A stretch of DNA of 64,000 bases from Brucella haematophila (GCF_005938105.1 NZ_VCPE01000005.1:241755-305754); one strand, 5' to 3'; shown: positions 18,708-27,141, counted from the stretch's first letter. Notes: generated by a model not told the origin, from the letters alone. A program made the numbers and translations.

Positions 18708-19232
18708 TTAGTCCACCCACGGCGTGACTTCTTCCTCCGACCATCCGACCGGAACAAAGCCCATCTTCTGATAGAGCTGCAATGCGCGCGGGCTGTCGAG
18801 CGTATTGGTATGGATGGTGACTTTCTGTGGCCCGTGAGCCCATGCGGCGGAAATGGCTTCGCTGAGGAAGAACTTGCCGAGCCCCCGCCCCTGAAAATCA
18901 CGCATCAGACCAAAATAAAGAATTTCAGCCGTTTCCGGCATGGCCGTCAGATCCAGTTCCACGAAACCGGCCGGATTACCATCCGCATAGAGCACGTGGA
19001 TCGCACTCGTATCCGCATGGATGATGCTGGCCACTTCCGCATCGCTTTGCACACGGCGCATCATCCAGTGATGCTGCCGACCGACCTGTTCGTAAAGATA
19101 GCGATAGAAATGCACTGGCATGTCGCTGGCCCGCATGATGGCGAGCCGCACGCCAGACGGAACCGGTACGGAAAGCGCCGGTCGCGTCTGCATTTCCAGA
19201 TGCGTAATGCGGGCAGTAAGCTTGTCGACCAT
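18708..19232 (-). CDS. GNAT family N-acetyltransferase
   Basis: The 174-residue protein has the acetyl-CoA binding signature in LMRDFQGRGLGKFFLSEAI and the later NTLDSPRALQLYQKMGFVPV segment of the GNAT fold. The substrate is unknown. The ATG lies two bases after the stop of the sulfurtransferase gene, so the two are translationally coupled. The whole cysK-alaX-sseA-GNAT set looks like one transcript. Confidence 0.9.
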   Translation of the reverse strand: MVDKLTARITHLEMQTRPALSVPVPSGVRLAIMRASDMPVHFYRYLYEQVGRQHHWMMRRVQSDAEVASIIHADTSAIHVLYADGNPAGFVELDLTAMPETAEILYFGLMRDFQGRGLGKFFLSEAISAAWAHGPQKVTIHTNTLDSPRALQLYQKMGFVPVGWSEEEVTPWVD

Positions 19233-19234
19233 GA

Positions 19235-20089
19235 TCAGTCGGCTTCGCCCGTCACCACCGGCGTATCCTGCCTGCTGCCCCATTCACTCCAGGAGCCGTC
19301 ATAGAGCCGGTTATCCTTATGGCCGAGCGAGGCCAGCGCCAGCATGATGACCGCCGCGGTGACGCCGGAACCGCAGCTTGTGACGACAGGTTTGGCGAGA
19401 TCGACCCCTGCCTTGTCGAAGATCGCGCGTAGACTATCCAGATCTTTCAGCTCGCCATTCTCCGACAGCGTGCCGACAGGAACGTTGCGCGCGCCCGGCA
19501 TGTGACCGGAACGCATACCCGCACGCGGTTCGGCGTCCCGCCCGGTAAATCGTCCGGCGGCACGCGCATCGGCAACCTGCGCGCGGCGCTCGTCGACGAT
19601 CTCCCGCATTTCCGGGAAAGCAACAACGCCAGCCTGATCGAAAGCGGGTGTGAATAGCGAGGCTGCAATTTTCGTCGGCTCGTCGGTCACGGGATAACCT
19701 GCGGCCTTCCATCCGTCGAACCCGCCATCAAGAACGAATACATTCTTGGCGCCCATCACGCGGAACATCCACCAGACGCGGGGTGCGGCAAACATGCCGG
19801 GACCGTCATAGACGATAATTGTCTCGTCGGCGGTGATGCCCATGGCGCCAACATGCTGCGCGAAAAGTTCCGGCGACGGCAAGGTGTGCGGCAGGCCGGA
19901 ATCCTTGTCGGCGATCACGTCCTGATCGAAGAAGACTGCGCCCGGAATATGCGCTGCATGATATTCTTCAAGACCGTTGCGGCCGGCGGCAGGCAGATAC
20001 CAGGACGCATCGACAATCGCCACTCCGGGTTGTCCGAGGCGTTCTTTCAGCCAGTCGCGTGAAACGACAAATGCGCTCTTCTCAGCCAT
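19235..20089 (-). CDS. sseA: 3-mercaptopyruvate sulfurtransferase
   Basis: This enzyme moves sulfur from 3-mercaptopyruvate to thiol acceptors or cyanide. Two rhodanese domains are present. The first is an inactive one (about 1-140, with HIPGAVFFDQDVIADKDSGL and VWWMFRVMGAKNVFVLDGG). The second is catalytic, with the active-site loop SCGSGVTAAV containing the persulfide cysteine. CGSGVT rather than CRxGx[RT] distinguishes mercaptopyruvate from thiosulfate enzymes. The 284-residue size fits. GAGGAG precedes the ATG. It lies 19 bases after alaX and two bases before the GNAT gene in a cysteine-related operon. Confidence 0.94.
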   Translation of the reverse strand: MAEKSAFVVSRDWLKERLGQPGVAIVDASWYLPAAGRNGLEEYHAAHIPGAVFFDQDVIADKDSGLPHTLPSPELFAQHVGAMGITADETIIVYDGPGMFAAPRVWWMFRVMGAKNVFVLDGGFDGWKAAGYPVTDEPTKIAASLFTPAFDQAGVVAFPEMREIVDERRAQVADARAAGRFTGRDAEPRAGMRSGHMPGARNVPVGTLSENGELKDLDSLRAIFDKAGVDLAKPVVTSCGSGVTAAVIMLALASLGHKDNRLYDGSWSEWGSRQDTPVVTGEAD

Positions 20090-20108
20090 GATCATACTCC
20101 TCAAATGC

Positions 20109-20852
20109 TCAAGCTTCTGGCAAGGCGCCGAAGCGAATGCGGAAACGGCGGTTTTCCTTGCCCTTCTTCTCAATCTTGCCGATATGGATTTCGCCCACTT
20201 CCTGCGTTTCGGACACATGGGTGCCGCCGCATGGCTGGGAATCCACCGAACCATTTTCACCAATGGCGACGAGCCGGATACGGCCAAGCCCGACAGGCGG
20301 GCGGACATTCTTCGATTTCACAATATCAGGGTTAGCGAGAAATTCTTCATCGCTGATCCAGCTGATCGAAACGGGATCATTGGCTTTGACCAGCTCCATG
20401 ATCTTTTCGGTCACGAATTCCTTCGTATAGGTCGGATCTGGCAGATCAAAGTCGACCCGGCTTTCATCTTCACCCACGGCCGCACCGGTGATCGGAAATG
20501 GACAGGCGACCGACAAAAGATGGCAAGCGGTGTGCATGCGCATCAGCTTGTAACGACGCGGCCAATCGATATGCAAAACGAGCGTTTCACCGACCGTCGG
20601 CGCTGCCTGCCCTTCGGCGGGCACATGAACGATTTCATTCTTGTTTTCGCCGGTAACGGTCGCTGCAATCTCGATCCGCGATCCATCGGCGCGCTCAAAA
20701 AAGCCGATATCTCCCGGCTGTCCGCCGGAGGTCGCGTAGAAATTTGTCTGGTCGAGAATAATACCGCCAGCCTCGGTAATGGCGAGAACCTTGCCCTCCG
20801 CCGTTGAAAGATAGGAATCTTCACGGAAAAGCGCATCGGTCTCATAGGCCAT
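20109..20852 (-). CDS. Alanyl-tRNA editing protein AlaX
   Basis: This is a free-standing homologue of the AlaRS editing domain that hydrolyses mischarged Ser- or Gly-tRNA-Ala. The zinc-binding motifs are present: HxxxH in MRMHTACHLLS and CxxxH in QPCGGTHVSETQEVG. The N-terminal GGQPGDIG loop is also typical. With 247 residues it is the longer AlaX form. It sits four bases after the cysteine synthase gene and upstream of sseA, an unusual place for a translation quality-control factor. The link with cysteine metabolism is an inference from position only. Confidence 0.92.
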   Translation of the reverse strand: MAYETDALFREDSYLSTAEGKVLAITEAGGIILDQTNFYATSGGQPGDIGFFERADGSRIEIAATVTGENKNEIVHVPAEGQAAPTVGETLVLHIDWPRRYKLMRMHTACHLLSVACPFPITGAAVGEDESRVDFDLPDPTYTKEFVTEKIMELVKANDPVSISWISDEEFLANPDIVKSKNVRPPVGLGRIRLVAIGENGSVDSQPCGGTHVSETQEVGEIHIGKIEKKGKENRRFRIRFGALPEA

Positions 20853-20856
20853 TGTT

Positions 20857-21885
20857 TTATTCCTCGAACGGTATGTCTATCTCGGTTTTGGTTTCCAGCC
20901 AGCCCGGCACCGGCAAGTTCTTGCCGCGCAGGAAGGACGGATTGAACATTTTCGACTGGTAACGATTACCATAGTCGCAAAGCACCGTCACAATTGTGTG
21001 GCCCGGACCGAGATCTTTTGCAAGCCGGATCGCACCGGCAATATTGATGCCGGAAGAGCCGCCGAGGCAAAGCCCCTCATTCTCCACGAGATCGAACACG
21101 ACATCGAGCGCATCGGCATCCGCAATGCGATAGGAAAAATCAGGCGTGAAACCTTCCAGATTGGCCGTGATACGCCCCTGCCCGATGCCTTCGGTGATCG
21201 AATCGCCTTCGGATTTCAATTCGCCGGTCGTGTAATAGGAATAGAGCGCTGCACCATAGGGATCGGCGAGCCCGATCTTGATATCGGGATTATGATCCTT
21301 CAAGCCGAAGGCGGTCCCGACAAGCGTACCACCCGATCCGACCGCAGCCACGAAACCGTCAACCTTGCCATTGGTATCGCGCCAGATTTCAGGCGCAGTG
21401 GTTTCGATATGCGCCTGACGATTTATCGGATTGTCAAACTGGTTGGCCCAGATCGCGCCATTCGGCTCGGTTTTGGCAAGCTGTTCAGCCAGCCGCCCTG
21501 ACAGGCGCACATAGTTGTTGGGATTACGATAAGGTGCTGCTGGAACTTCGATCAGTTCCGCACCGAGCAGACGCAGCGCGTCCTTCTTTTCCTGGCTCTG
21601 TGTTTCCGGAATGACGATGACCGTGCGATAGCCGAGCGCCTTCGCAACAAGGGTCAGACCGATGCCGGTATTGCCTGCCGTTCCTTCGACAATCACGCCG
21701 CCCGGACGAAGCAGGCCGCGCTTTTCCGCGTCACGTATGATGTAGAGCGCTGCACGGTCCTTGACCGACTGTCCCGGATTGAGGAATTCAGCCTTGCCGT
21801 AAATCTCGCAACCGGTGATTTCGGAAGCCTTCTTGAGACGAATCAATGGCGTGTTACCGATTGCGTCTAGAACCGATTGGAGCAT
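20857..21885 (-). CDS. Cysteine synthase A-type O-acetylserine sulfhydrylase
   Basis: This is a PLP enzyme of the OASS fold that makes cysteine from O-acetylserine and sulfide. The PLP lysine is in NPGQSVKDRAALYII, and the phosphate loop is EGTAGNTGIGLTLVA. GSGGTLVGTAFGLK and LGGSSGINIAGAIRLA complete the active site. The protein is 342 residues from MLQSVLDAIGNTPLIRL. An ATG three codons upstream (21894) is also possible, but the AAGGATGG site fits the chosen start better. The 15-residue or longer C-terminal extension (GWLETKTEIDIPFEE) is common in alphaproteobacterial homologues. It is the first gene of the cysK-alaX-sseA-GNAT operon. Confidence 0.92.
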   Translation of the reverse strand: MLQSVLDAIGNTPLIRLKKASEITGCEIYGKAEFLNPGQSVKDRAALYIIRDAEKRGLLRPGGVIVEGTAGNTGIGLTLVAKALGYRTVIVIPETQSQEKKDALRLLGAELIEVPAAPYRNPNNYVRLSGRLAEQLAKTEPNGAIWANQFDNPINRQAHIETTAPEIWRDTNGKVDGFVAAVGSGGTLVGTAFGLKDHNPDIKIGLADPYGAALYSYYTTGELKSEGDSITEGIGQGRITANLEGFTPDFSYRIADADALDVVFDLVENEGLCLGGSSGINIAGAIRLAKDLGPGHTIVTVLCDYGNRYQSKMFNPSFLRGKNLPVPGWLETKTEIDIPFEE

Positions 21886-22068
21886 AGCTTCCATCCTTCA
21901 TCATTGGCCGAGCTGTTTGCCGGGAAAGTATGAGGAACTGCCCTGCCCTTCAAGGAAGGATGGAATAATTTTCCACACCAACTGGCAAACTCAATCCACA
22001 AAATGTCGGTTCAAAAGAAAAAGCCGCCCGAAATGGGCGGCTTTTGTAAAAGATGTTTCGGAACGGCG

Positions 22069-23472
22069 TTATGCAGCGCGCTGTCCACCGCCGCCATTAC
22101 CGTTACGGCGCTTCCGACGGAATGGACGCTTTGCCTTCGGTGCGGCTTCGCCAGTCGCATTGGCATGGCCACCTGCGGAAGCGTGGTTGCCCCCACGATG
22201 TTCACCCGGCTTCTGCGCTGGACGACGATGCTGCTGCGGCGACGGGCCCTTGCGGTGCTGCGTCTTCTGCGGCTTGTCTTCGCCCACAATCGAAATGCGC
22301 GGCGCTGCTGCTGGTGCCGGTGCAAGCTTGACCGGAGCATCCTTGATCGGAAGCTTGGTGCGGGTCACGCGTTCCACAGCACGCAGCTTCGAATCCTCGG
22401 TCGCCTGATCGTACAGGGTGATCGAAGCGCCGCTGGCGCCATTACGCCCCGTACGGCCGATGCGGTGTACGTAGGTTTCCGGCTCATCCGGGAGGTCATA
22501 GTTGACCACATGGCTGATGCCGGGAACATCGATACCGCGCGCGGCGATATCGGTTGCAACCAGAATGCGCAGCGTGCCGTCGCGGAAACCGTTCAGCGCG
22601 CGCTGGCGGGCATTCTGCGACTTGTTGCCGTGAATGGCCGCAACGTCGAACTTGTCACGCTCAAGGTGGCGCACGACCGCATCGGCACCATGCTTGGTGC
22701 GGGTGAAGACGATAACCGAACGCATGTTCTTGTCGGCCAGCAGAGCCGACAGAAGACGGCGCTTTTCCTTGGTCGGCACAGGATGCACAACCTGGGTGAT
22801 TTCGGCAGCCGTTGTGCCCTGCGGCGCAACTTCCACACGAACCGGATCACGAAGCAGGCTGCCTGCGAGCGCTGCAATTTCCTTCGGCATGGTTGCCGAG
22901 AAAAGCGCGGTCTGGCGGTCGGCATGGGTTGCCTTGGCAATACGCTTCACGTCGTTGATGAAACCCATATCGAGCATGCGATCAGCTTCATCGAGCACCA
23001 GCCAGCGGGTCTGCGACAGGTCAACCAGACCTTCGCGCATCAGATCCGTCAGACGGCCCGGCGTTGCAATCAGCACATCGATGCCAGGTGCGATACGCTT
23101 GATCTGCGTCAGCTTCGATACGCCGCCAAGCACGAGCGCGGTCGAAATATGCGCGGTCTTGGAAACGTTGCGGATCGTCTGTTCAATCTGGACGGCCAGT
23201 TCGCGGGTTGGCGCCAGAACAAGCGCGCGTGCTGTCTTTGGACGGCGCTTATCGCCCAGACCGATGATCTTTTGCAGGATCGGCAGGCTGAAAGCAGCAG
23301 TCTTGCCCGAGCCGGTCTGCGCAATACCGAGAATGTCCTTGCCTTCCAGCTGCGGCGGGATCGCCTGCGTCTGGATTGGCTTCGGTTCGGTCATGCCAGC
23401 AGCTTCAACGCCCTTGAGCAAAACGCCGGTGACGCCAAGAGCGGCAAAGCCGCCCGTATTTTCATTTGTCAA
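22069..23472 (-). CDS. DEAD-box RNA helicase, RhlE type
   Basis: This ATP-dependent RNA helicase shows all core motifs in order: Q motif (PKPIQTQAIPPQ), AQTGSGKT, PTRELAVQI, TPGRLTDLM, VLDEADRMLDMGF, SATMPKEI, then in the second RecA domain VIFTRTKHGAD, VATDIAARGIDVPG and HRIGRTGRNG. The C-terminal 100 residues are Pro/Ala/Lys/His/Arg-rich and low in complexity, typical of RhlE tails that bind RNA. TTG at 23472 gives an N-terminus (TNENTGGFAALGVTG) that aligns with the family. An ATG 25 codons upstream is the alternative. Proteins of this group act in cold adaptation, ribosome assembly and RNA decay. Confidence 0.92.
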   Translation of the reverse strand: MTNENTGGFAALGVTGVLLKGVEAAGMTEPKPIQTQAIPPQLEGKDILGIAQTGSGKTAAFSLPILQKIIGLGDKRRPKTARALVLAPTRELAVQIEQTIRNVSKTAHISTALVLGGVSKLTQIKRIAPGIDVLIATPGRLTDLMREGLVDLSQTRWLVLDEADRMLDMGFINDVKRIAKATHADRQTALFSATMPKEIAALAGSLLRDPVRVEVAPQGTTAAEITQVVHPVPTKEKRRLLSALLADKNMRSVIVFTRTKHGADAVVRHLERDKFDVAAIHGNKSQNARQRALNGFRDGTLRILVATDIAARGIDVPGISHVVNYDLPDEPETYVHRIGRTGRNGASGASITLYDQATEDSKLRAVERVTRTKLPIKDAPVKLAPAPAAAPRISIVGEDKPQKTQHRKGPSPQQHRRPAQKPGEHRGGNHASAGGHANATGEAAPKAKRPFRRKRRNGNGGGGQRAA

Positions 23473-23776
23473 TTCAATCTCTTTCGGCGGCACCGCACAT
23501 CTGCGGTCCGCTTTCAATGCCGGGAAAGCGCAACTTGCCCGAGCCAAATCCGTATTTATGATAACGACGGGACGCCGGGAAAACCCCTGGCGACTTGCGC
23601 AGCCGTGCCCGAGCAGATCTCAGGTCCCCTCCGCTGCCAGACCATTCTGGAAGACAGAGGTGTGACGCAACAAGTCCAATGCCGGGAAAGCCGACATCTA
23701 ACGTCGGCCCATGCGCCTGCCGCCCATATGGGGTGGTTTGCGCAAAAAAGCAAATGTTTTCGCTTTAAACTTCAGT
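23473..23776. other. Gap upstream of the helicase with a short direct repeat
   Basis: CAATGCCGGGAAAG occurs at 23515-23528 and again at 23677-23690, and a related CGCCGGGAAAA lies between. A small ACCGCAC/GCGGT inverted repeat sits near 23491. These may be leader elements of the helicase mRNA. No gene is seen. Confidence 0.35.
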
Positions 23777-25033
23777 TCAAATGATGAAATCAGCCAGAAC
23801 CTGATTGTCGGTAATGTCCTGATAAGCCCAACCGGCTTCGCCGAACTTCCTTTCAAGAAGTTTGAAGTTGGCGGCATCCTTCGTTTCGATACCAATCAGC
23901 ACCGAGCCGAAATTGCGGGCGGATTTCTTCAGATACTCGAAGCGCGCGATGTCATCTTCCGGGCCCAGCAGATCGAGGAACGAACGCAGCGCGCCGGGGC
24001 GCTGCGGGAAGCGGAAAATGAAGTATTTCTTCAGGCCTTCAAAGCGAAGCGCTCTTTCGCGCACATCGGGCAGGCGTTCGAAATCGAAATTGCCGCCCGA
24101 AACGACAATCACGATGCGTTTGCCTTTGAGTTCGCTTTTCTTGAAATCCTTCAGCGCATCAATGCCCAATGCGCCTGCTGGTTCCAGCACCACACCTTCG
24201 ATATTGAGCATTTCAATGATCGTCGCGCAAAGACGGTTTTCCGGAACCGTTATGACAGACTTTGCGTCAAAGCCTTTGAGAAGCTTGAAGTTTTCCTTGC
24301 CAATCTCGGCAACGGCCGCCCCATCTACAAAATTATCGACATGGGTAAGCTTGATGCGCTTGCCCGCTTCCAGACTGCCTTTCAGGCTTGCGGCACCCTT
24401 CGGTTCGACAAAGCGAAACGCGGTTTTCCAGCCAAGATCGGAAATATACTGCGTCACACCGCCGGAAAGCCCGCCGCCGCCAACCGGCAGCAGAACCAGA
24501 TCCGGCTTCTTGCCTTCCGGCAATTGCCGTTCGATTTCCAGCGCGACAGTCGCCTGACCTTCTACAATGCCCGGATGATCGAAAGGCGGCACCATGACGC
24601 CCTTGTTGCTGGCCGCAAATTCCTGCGACGCAGCATAGCAGACGTCGAAAATATCGCCGATGAGCTTGATTTCGATGAACTCACCGCCGAAAGCGCGGGT
24701 TTTGTCGATTTTCTGCTGCGGCGTGGTCACAGGCATGAAAACAACGCCCTTGCGACCAAAATGGCGACAGACGAAAGCAAAACCCTGCGCGTGATTGCCG
24801 GCAGAAGCGCAGACAAAGACGACATTCTCGTCGGTTGTCTTGACGGCCTTGGAGATAAAATTGAAAGCGCCACGAATCTTGTAGGACCGCACCGGCGTCA
24901 GATCTTCGCGCTTCAACCAAATCTCTGCGCCATATTTGCGGGAGAGATAATCGTTGAGTTGCAATTGTGTCTCGGGGAAAAGCGCACGTATTGCCTTTTC
25001 GGCCTGAGCCACGGATTTGACGAAGGCGGTCAT
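23777..25033 (-). CDS. ilvA: Threonine ammonia-lyase (threonine deaminase)
   Basis: IlvA deaminates threonine to 2-oxobutanoate, the entry to isoleucine synthesis. The PLP lysine is in REDLTPVRSYKIRGAFNFIS, the phosphate-binding Gly loop is PVGGGGLSGG, and ASAGNHAQGFAF binds the substrate. The C-terminal region (about 325-418, RALRFEGLKKYFIFRFPQRP) is a single ACT-like regulatory domain, giving the 418-residue short form rather than the 510-residue two-domain form. Feedback by isoleucine is expected but not shown. It is monocistronic. Confidence 0.93.
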   Translation of the reverse strand: MTAFVKSVAQAEKAIRALFPETQLQLNDYLSRKYGAEIWLKREDLTPVRSYKIRGAFNFISKAVKTTDENVVFVCASAGNHAQGFAFVCRHFGRKGVVFMPVTTPQQKIDKTRAFGGEFIEIKLIGDIFDVCYAASQEFAASNKGVMVPPFDHPGIVEGQATVALEIERQLPEGKKPDLVLLPVGGGGLSGGVTQYISDLGWKTAFRFVEPKGAASLKGSLEAGKRIKLTHVDNFVDGAAVAEIGKENFKLLKGFDAKSVITVPENRLCATIIEMLNIEGVVLEPAGALGIDALKDFKKSELKGKRIVIVVSGGNFDFERLPDVRERALRFEGLKKYFIFRFPQRPGALRSFLDLLGPEDDIARFEYLKKSARNFGSVLIGIETKDAANFKLLERKFGEAGWAYQDITDNQVLADFII

Positions 25034-25358
25034 ACTGAAACTCTCTTCATTCCTACTCGGTGTTCACATCGCTATACGGATTTGCTAATGCAAACAAGGA
25101 TGAAGCTATAAACTTGAGCTGCTTTGTACCGTTTTAAGAACGGCAATATTGACGTGTTTCGCGGCGGAATGGTTGGCCCAAGCCGGTCTTATTTGGCGCC
25201 AGTCCCCTAGTGATATTGCCTCGACACATTATGAAGAAATTCACTCCAATCTTGCGGCTCATCGACACAACAAACAGCGCGGCCCAATTAGTAGGGATGC
25301 TTCAATTGTGGACGTTTGCTGTGGAGTCGGGAGTAATATCAACTCAGCTCAACTGTGG
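25034..25358. other. Transition from core to accessory DNA
   Basis: From about 25140 the base composition turns AT-richer, and no supported ORF was found up to the end of the unknown minus-strand gene. The left boundary of the accessory region is somewhere here, but no repeat or tRNA marks it. Confidence 0.35.
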
Positions 25359-26042
25359 TTATTTTCTCGAAAATCGTTCCAGTATTCTATTGGCTCGCCC
25401 GGCATCTCCACCGAAGAAATTTGTAAGCTGACCTAGAGCTTTATCCATCACTGCTGGATATAATTCCCCTGTTCTCCTCACAAACTCCAATACTTTGCCA
25501 ATCCTACTGAAATGTAATCTTAATCCCGCTTTCCATGCGGCGGTACCTTCTTCAGGATACTCTATATCACTGCATGATACTCCTCTATCATTCATTATTG
25601 CATTCATGGCATTGTCGAAATTTAGTCTTATATTCTTTTTTTTTGGCATTTTTGCGATTGAGGGAACCCAATTACCAAATAGTTCATCAACTTCCGAATC
25701 AGGTGACAGTGGTCGCGCACCATGAGAACCGTCACGCGGCAACGCGTTGATGCCGCTTGTTCCTGGAACGTTTGCACCGTGAGTTGCGGCGTCTCCTAAT
25801 AATGAATCAATCGAGAAATCTGTGTAGTTCCGGGCACGTTTTGCCAGAGTAAGGCCACCAGCGGAAGGGGCTAAACGTTTACCGGGAAGTTTCATGGCAG
25901 GACCAGATCGCCCCGGGGCCTGTGCTCCAGATATAATACTACGTTGTGAAGCGTGAGTGTCCATACTGGCTCTCGCAGCTTCTCGCGCTGCTATGTTTTC
26001 CGGCTCTAGACCGAAAAAATGCAACATTTCTTCAACTTGCAT
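25359..26042 (-). CDS. Unrecognised 227-residue protein, candidate effector-like
   Basis: I do not recognise this protein. The first 100 residues are rich in Ala, Ser, Gly and Pro and look disordered. A short motif TDFSIDSLLG lies near the middle and a basic patch KMPKKKNIRL near residue 135. The C-terminal 90 residues look helical (WKAGLRLHFSRIGKVLEFVR, then ALGQLTNFFGG) and end in a basic tail RANRILERFSRK. No signal peptide is present. The codon use is AT-richer than its neighbours, and it sits in an island next to an integrative element. The disordered start and basic tail resemble type IV or III secreted effectors, but this is a guess. The ATG at 26042 was preferred to a TTG five codons upstream. 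Confidence 0.6.
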   Translation of the reverse strand: MQVEEMLHFFGLEPENIAAREAARASMDTHASQRSIISGAQAPGRSGPAMKLPGKRLAPSAGGLTLAKRARNYTDFSIDSLLGDAATHGANVPGTSGINALPRDGSHGARPLSPDSEVDELFGNWVPSIAKMPKKKNIRLNFDNAMNAIMNDRGVSCSDIEYPEEGTAAWKAGLRLHFSRIGKVLEFVRRTGELYPAVMDKALGQLTNFFGGDAGRANRILERFSRK

Positions 26043-26229
26043 AACATTATCTTTCAAAATCTATTCAATATGAATTTACGTACAACTGGTGACTTTAAAG
26101 AATAAACATAGGAATAATTTCGACGCAGAATTTAATTCAATACATATTGGATCACGATAATCAGCCATTATCAACGGTAACAAATTACGGCTCCAATTTA
26201 TTAGAATCTATTCAGCCGCCAAAGACTAC

Positions 26230-26511
26230 CTACCCCACATAGTAAACAGTGACGATCTTGCGATCCCCGAAGACCATCAGCGGTCCGTCATTCAGCAGTT
26301 CGAACAGCACGGCTTCGTCAAGTGGAAGCGGGATTGTTATTTCTTCGAGGTATAGCGCCTGCCACGAAATAGACCGCTCTCTCTGTAATTCGCGCTGCAT
26401 CAAACGAAGCGCGGCCTCGGCTTCTGGCCGCTGGTCCTGGCGGAAGAATCCGCCGCACCAATCCTGAACATGATCATAGGTGATTGTGTAATAGGTTACA
26501 GTGTCTGTCAT
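26230..26511 (-). CDS. Small hypothetical protein, 93 residues
   Basis: The protein starts MTDTVTYYTITYDHVQDWCG and contains a helical middle (PEAEAALRLMQRELQRERSI) and a beta-rich end (GPLMVFGDRKIVTVYYVG). No family is recognised. A GTG three codons upstream is also in frame. It lies in the accessory region between the unknown 227-residue protein and the split tRNA. The ordered amino acid pattern suggests a real gene. Confidence 0.5.
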   Translation of the reverse strand: MTDTVTYYTITYDHVQDWCGGFFRQDQRPEAEAALRLMQRELQRERSISWQALYLEEITIPLPLDEAVLFELLNDGPLMVFGDRKIVTVYYVG

Positions 26512-26988
26512 ACCGGTCACGCCCCCAAAGCACTCTCGCGGTACGCCCCCGCATTGTGCCCTTCGATCTTTGGTGATCAGGGTGTTAGTAACCGCACTGC
26601 GACGGCCTCACGACCTTTGGCTTCAGAGAAGCTTGGACATACGTCGCAAGCACCCTGACCATAAAGGACGAAGGTTCGGCGCCTTTCGGTGACGCCAACC
26701 ACGCAGTGATAAAGGGGTTACTAAGCCCCAGACCGCCGCGTAGCGGTCCATCCGTAGGCGTAAATCATTCCTGACGACTTGTCATATCCAAAATTCGTCA
26801 GCTGACAGGCTCTTGCGGAAATAATGGCATCTGGCGCGAACCGATCAAAATCATGGTCGGGAAAACACGCCGATCATACCGCTTTTCTATTTTAGAACAT
26901 AAGGATATTCGATAATTCAGCTGTTATTGCTGACAAGCTTTCTGTCTTGAAATCAACGCGCAAATCATGACATAGAAATCCAGTCGCT
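26512..26988. other. Non-coding stretch left of the split tRNA
   Basis: Apart from the candidate structured RNA and two hairpins, no gene is seen. The right end should hold the native promoter of the interrupted tRNA-Leu gene; TTGAAA at 26947-26952 followed by CATAGAAA near 26971 is a possible pair. Confidence 0.4.
26577..26658. ncRNA. Candidate structured RNA with three nested stems
   Basis: Three perfect stems are nested around one centre: TCAGGGTG/CACCCTGA (26577-26584 and 26651-26658), TGCGAC/GTCGCA (26598-26603 and 26643-26648) and GCTTC/GAAGC (26620-26624 and 26628-26632). Two more hairpins follow at 26714-26729 (GGGG/CCCC) and 26731-26748 (GACCGC/GCGGTC). There is no ORF here. The strand is not determined, and neither promoter nor T-run is clear, so this is only a candidate. 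Confidence 0.35.
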
Positions 26989-27032
26989 GCGGTCGTGGCG
27001 AAACTGGTATACGCAACGGACTTAAGATCCGT
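26989..27032 (+). pseudogene. 5' half of an interrupted tRNA-Leu(UAA)
   Basis: The sequence has the acceptor 5' strand GCGGTCG, a leucine-type D arm, and the anticodon stem-loop ACGGA-CTTAAGA-TCCGT with anticodon TAA at 27023-27025. The rest of the tRNA is missing here. Its matching 3' half, ending in CGACCGC-ACCA, lies 2.6 kb away at 29614-29670. The two acceptor strands pair perfectly, and joining the halves at GGACTTAA gives an 86-base tRNA-Leu. An integrative element therefore interrupts the gene in the anticodon loop. Confidence 0.85.
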
Positions 27033-27048
27033 TCGGGGGTCTTTTTTT
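27025..27048 (+). terminator. Terminator formed at the left junction of the element
   Basis: AGATCC, which includes the 3' strand of the anticodon stem, pairs with GGGTCT around GTTCGG (one G-U pair) and is followed by seven Ts. It would stop transcription coming from the old tRNA promoter right after the anticodon loop. Confidence 0.6.
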
Positions 27049-27057
27049 ACCGTATAT

Positions 27058-27134
27058 GTTACGCTATCGTATTGACAATCCTTGAAATTACAGGATATTT
27101 TTCTCGTTTGTGACAAATGTTACGATATCGTAAC
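27058..27134. promoter_or_regulatory. Promoter framed by two copies of a palindromic operator
   Basis: GTTACGATATCGTAAC at 27119-27134 is a perfect 16-bp palindrome. A diverged copy, GTTACGCTATCGTATT, lies at 27058-27073, 61 bases away. Between them is a -35 box TTGACA (27072-27077) and an AT-rich -10 candidate GATATTTT near 27094-27101, reading toward the cargo genes. The winged-helix regulator of the element is the obvious candidate binder. Confidence 0.6.
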
Positions 27135-27141
27135 GGATGTT

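Noticed and set aside
22003-23784. 593-residue plus-strand frame over the helicase gene
   Set aside because: The minus strand carries every DEAD-box motif; the plus-strand text is compositionally odd and has no family features.
26230-26511. Toxin-antitoxin component
   Set aside because: The small protein stands alone, with no partner gene in overlap and no toxin-like motif.
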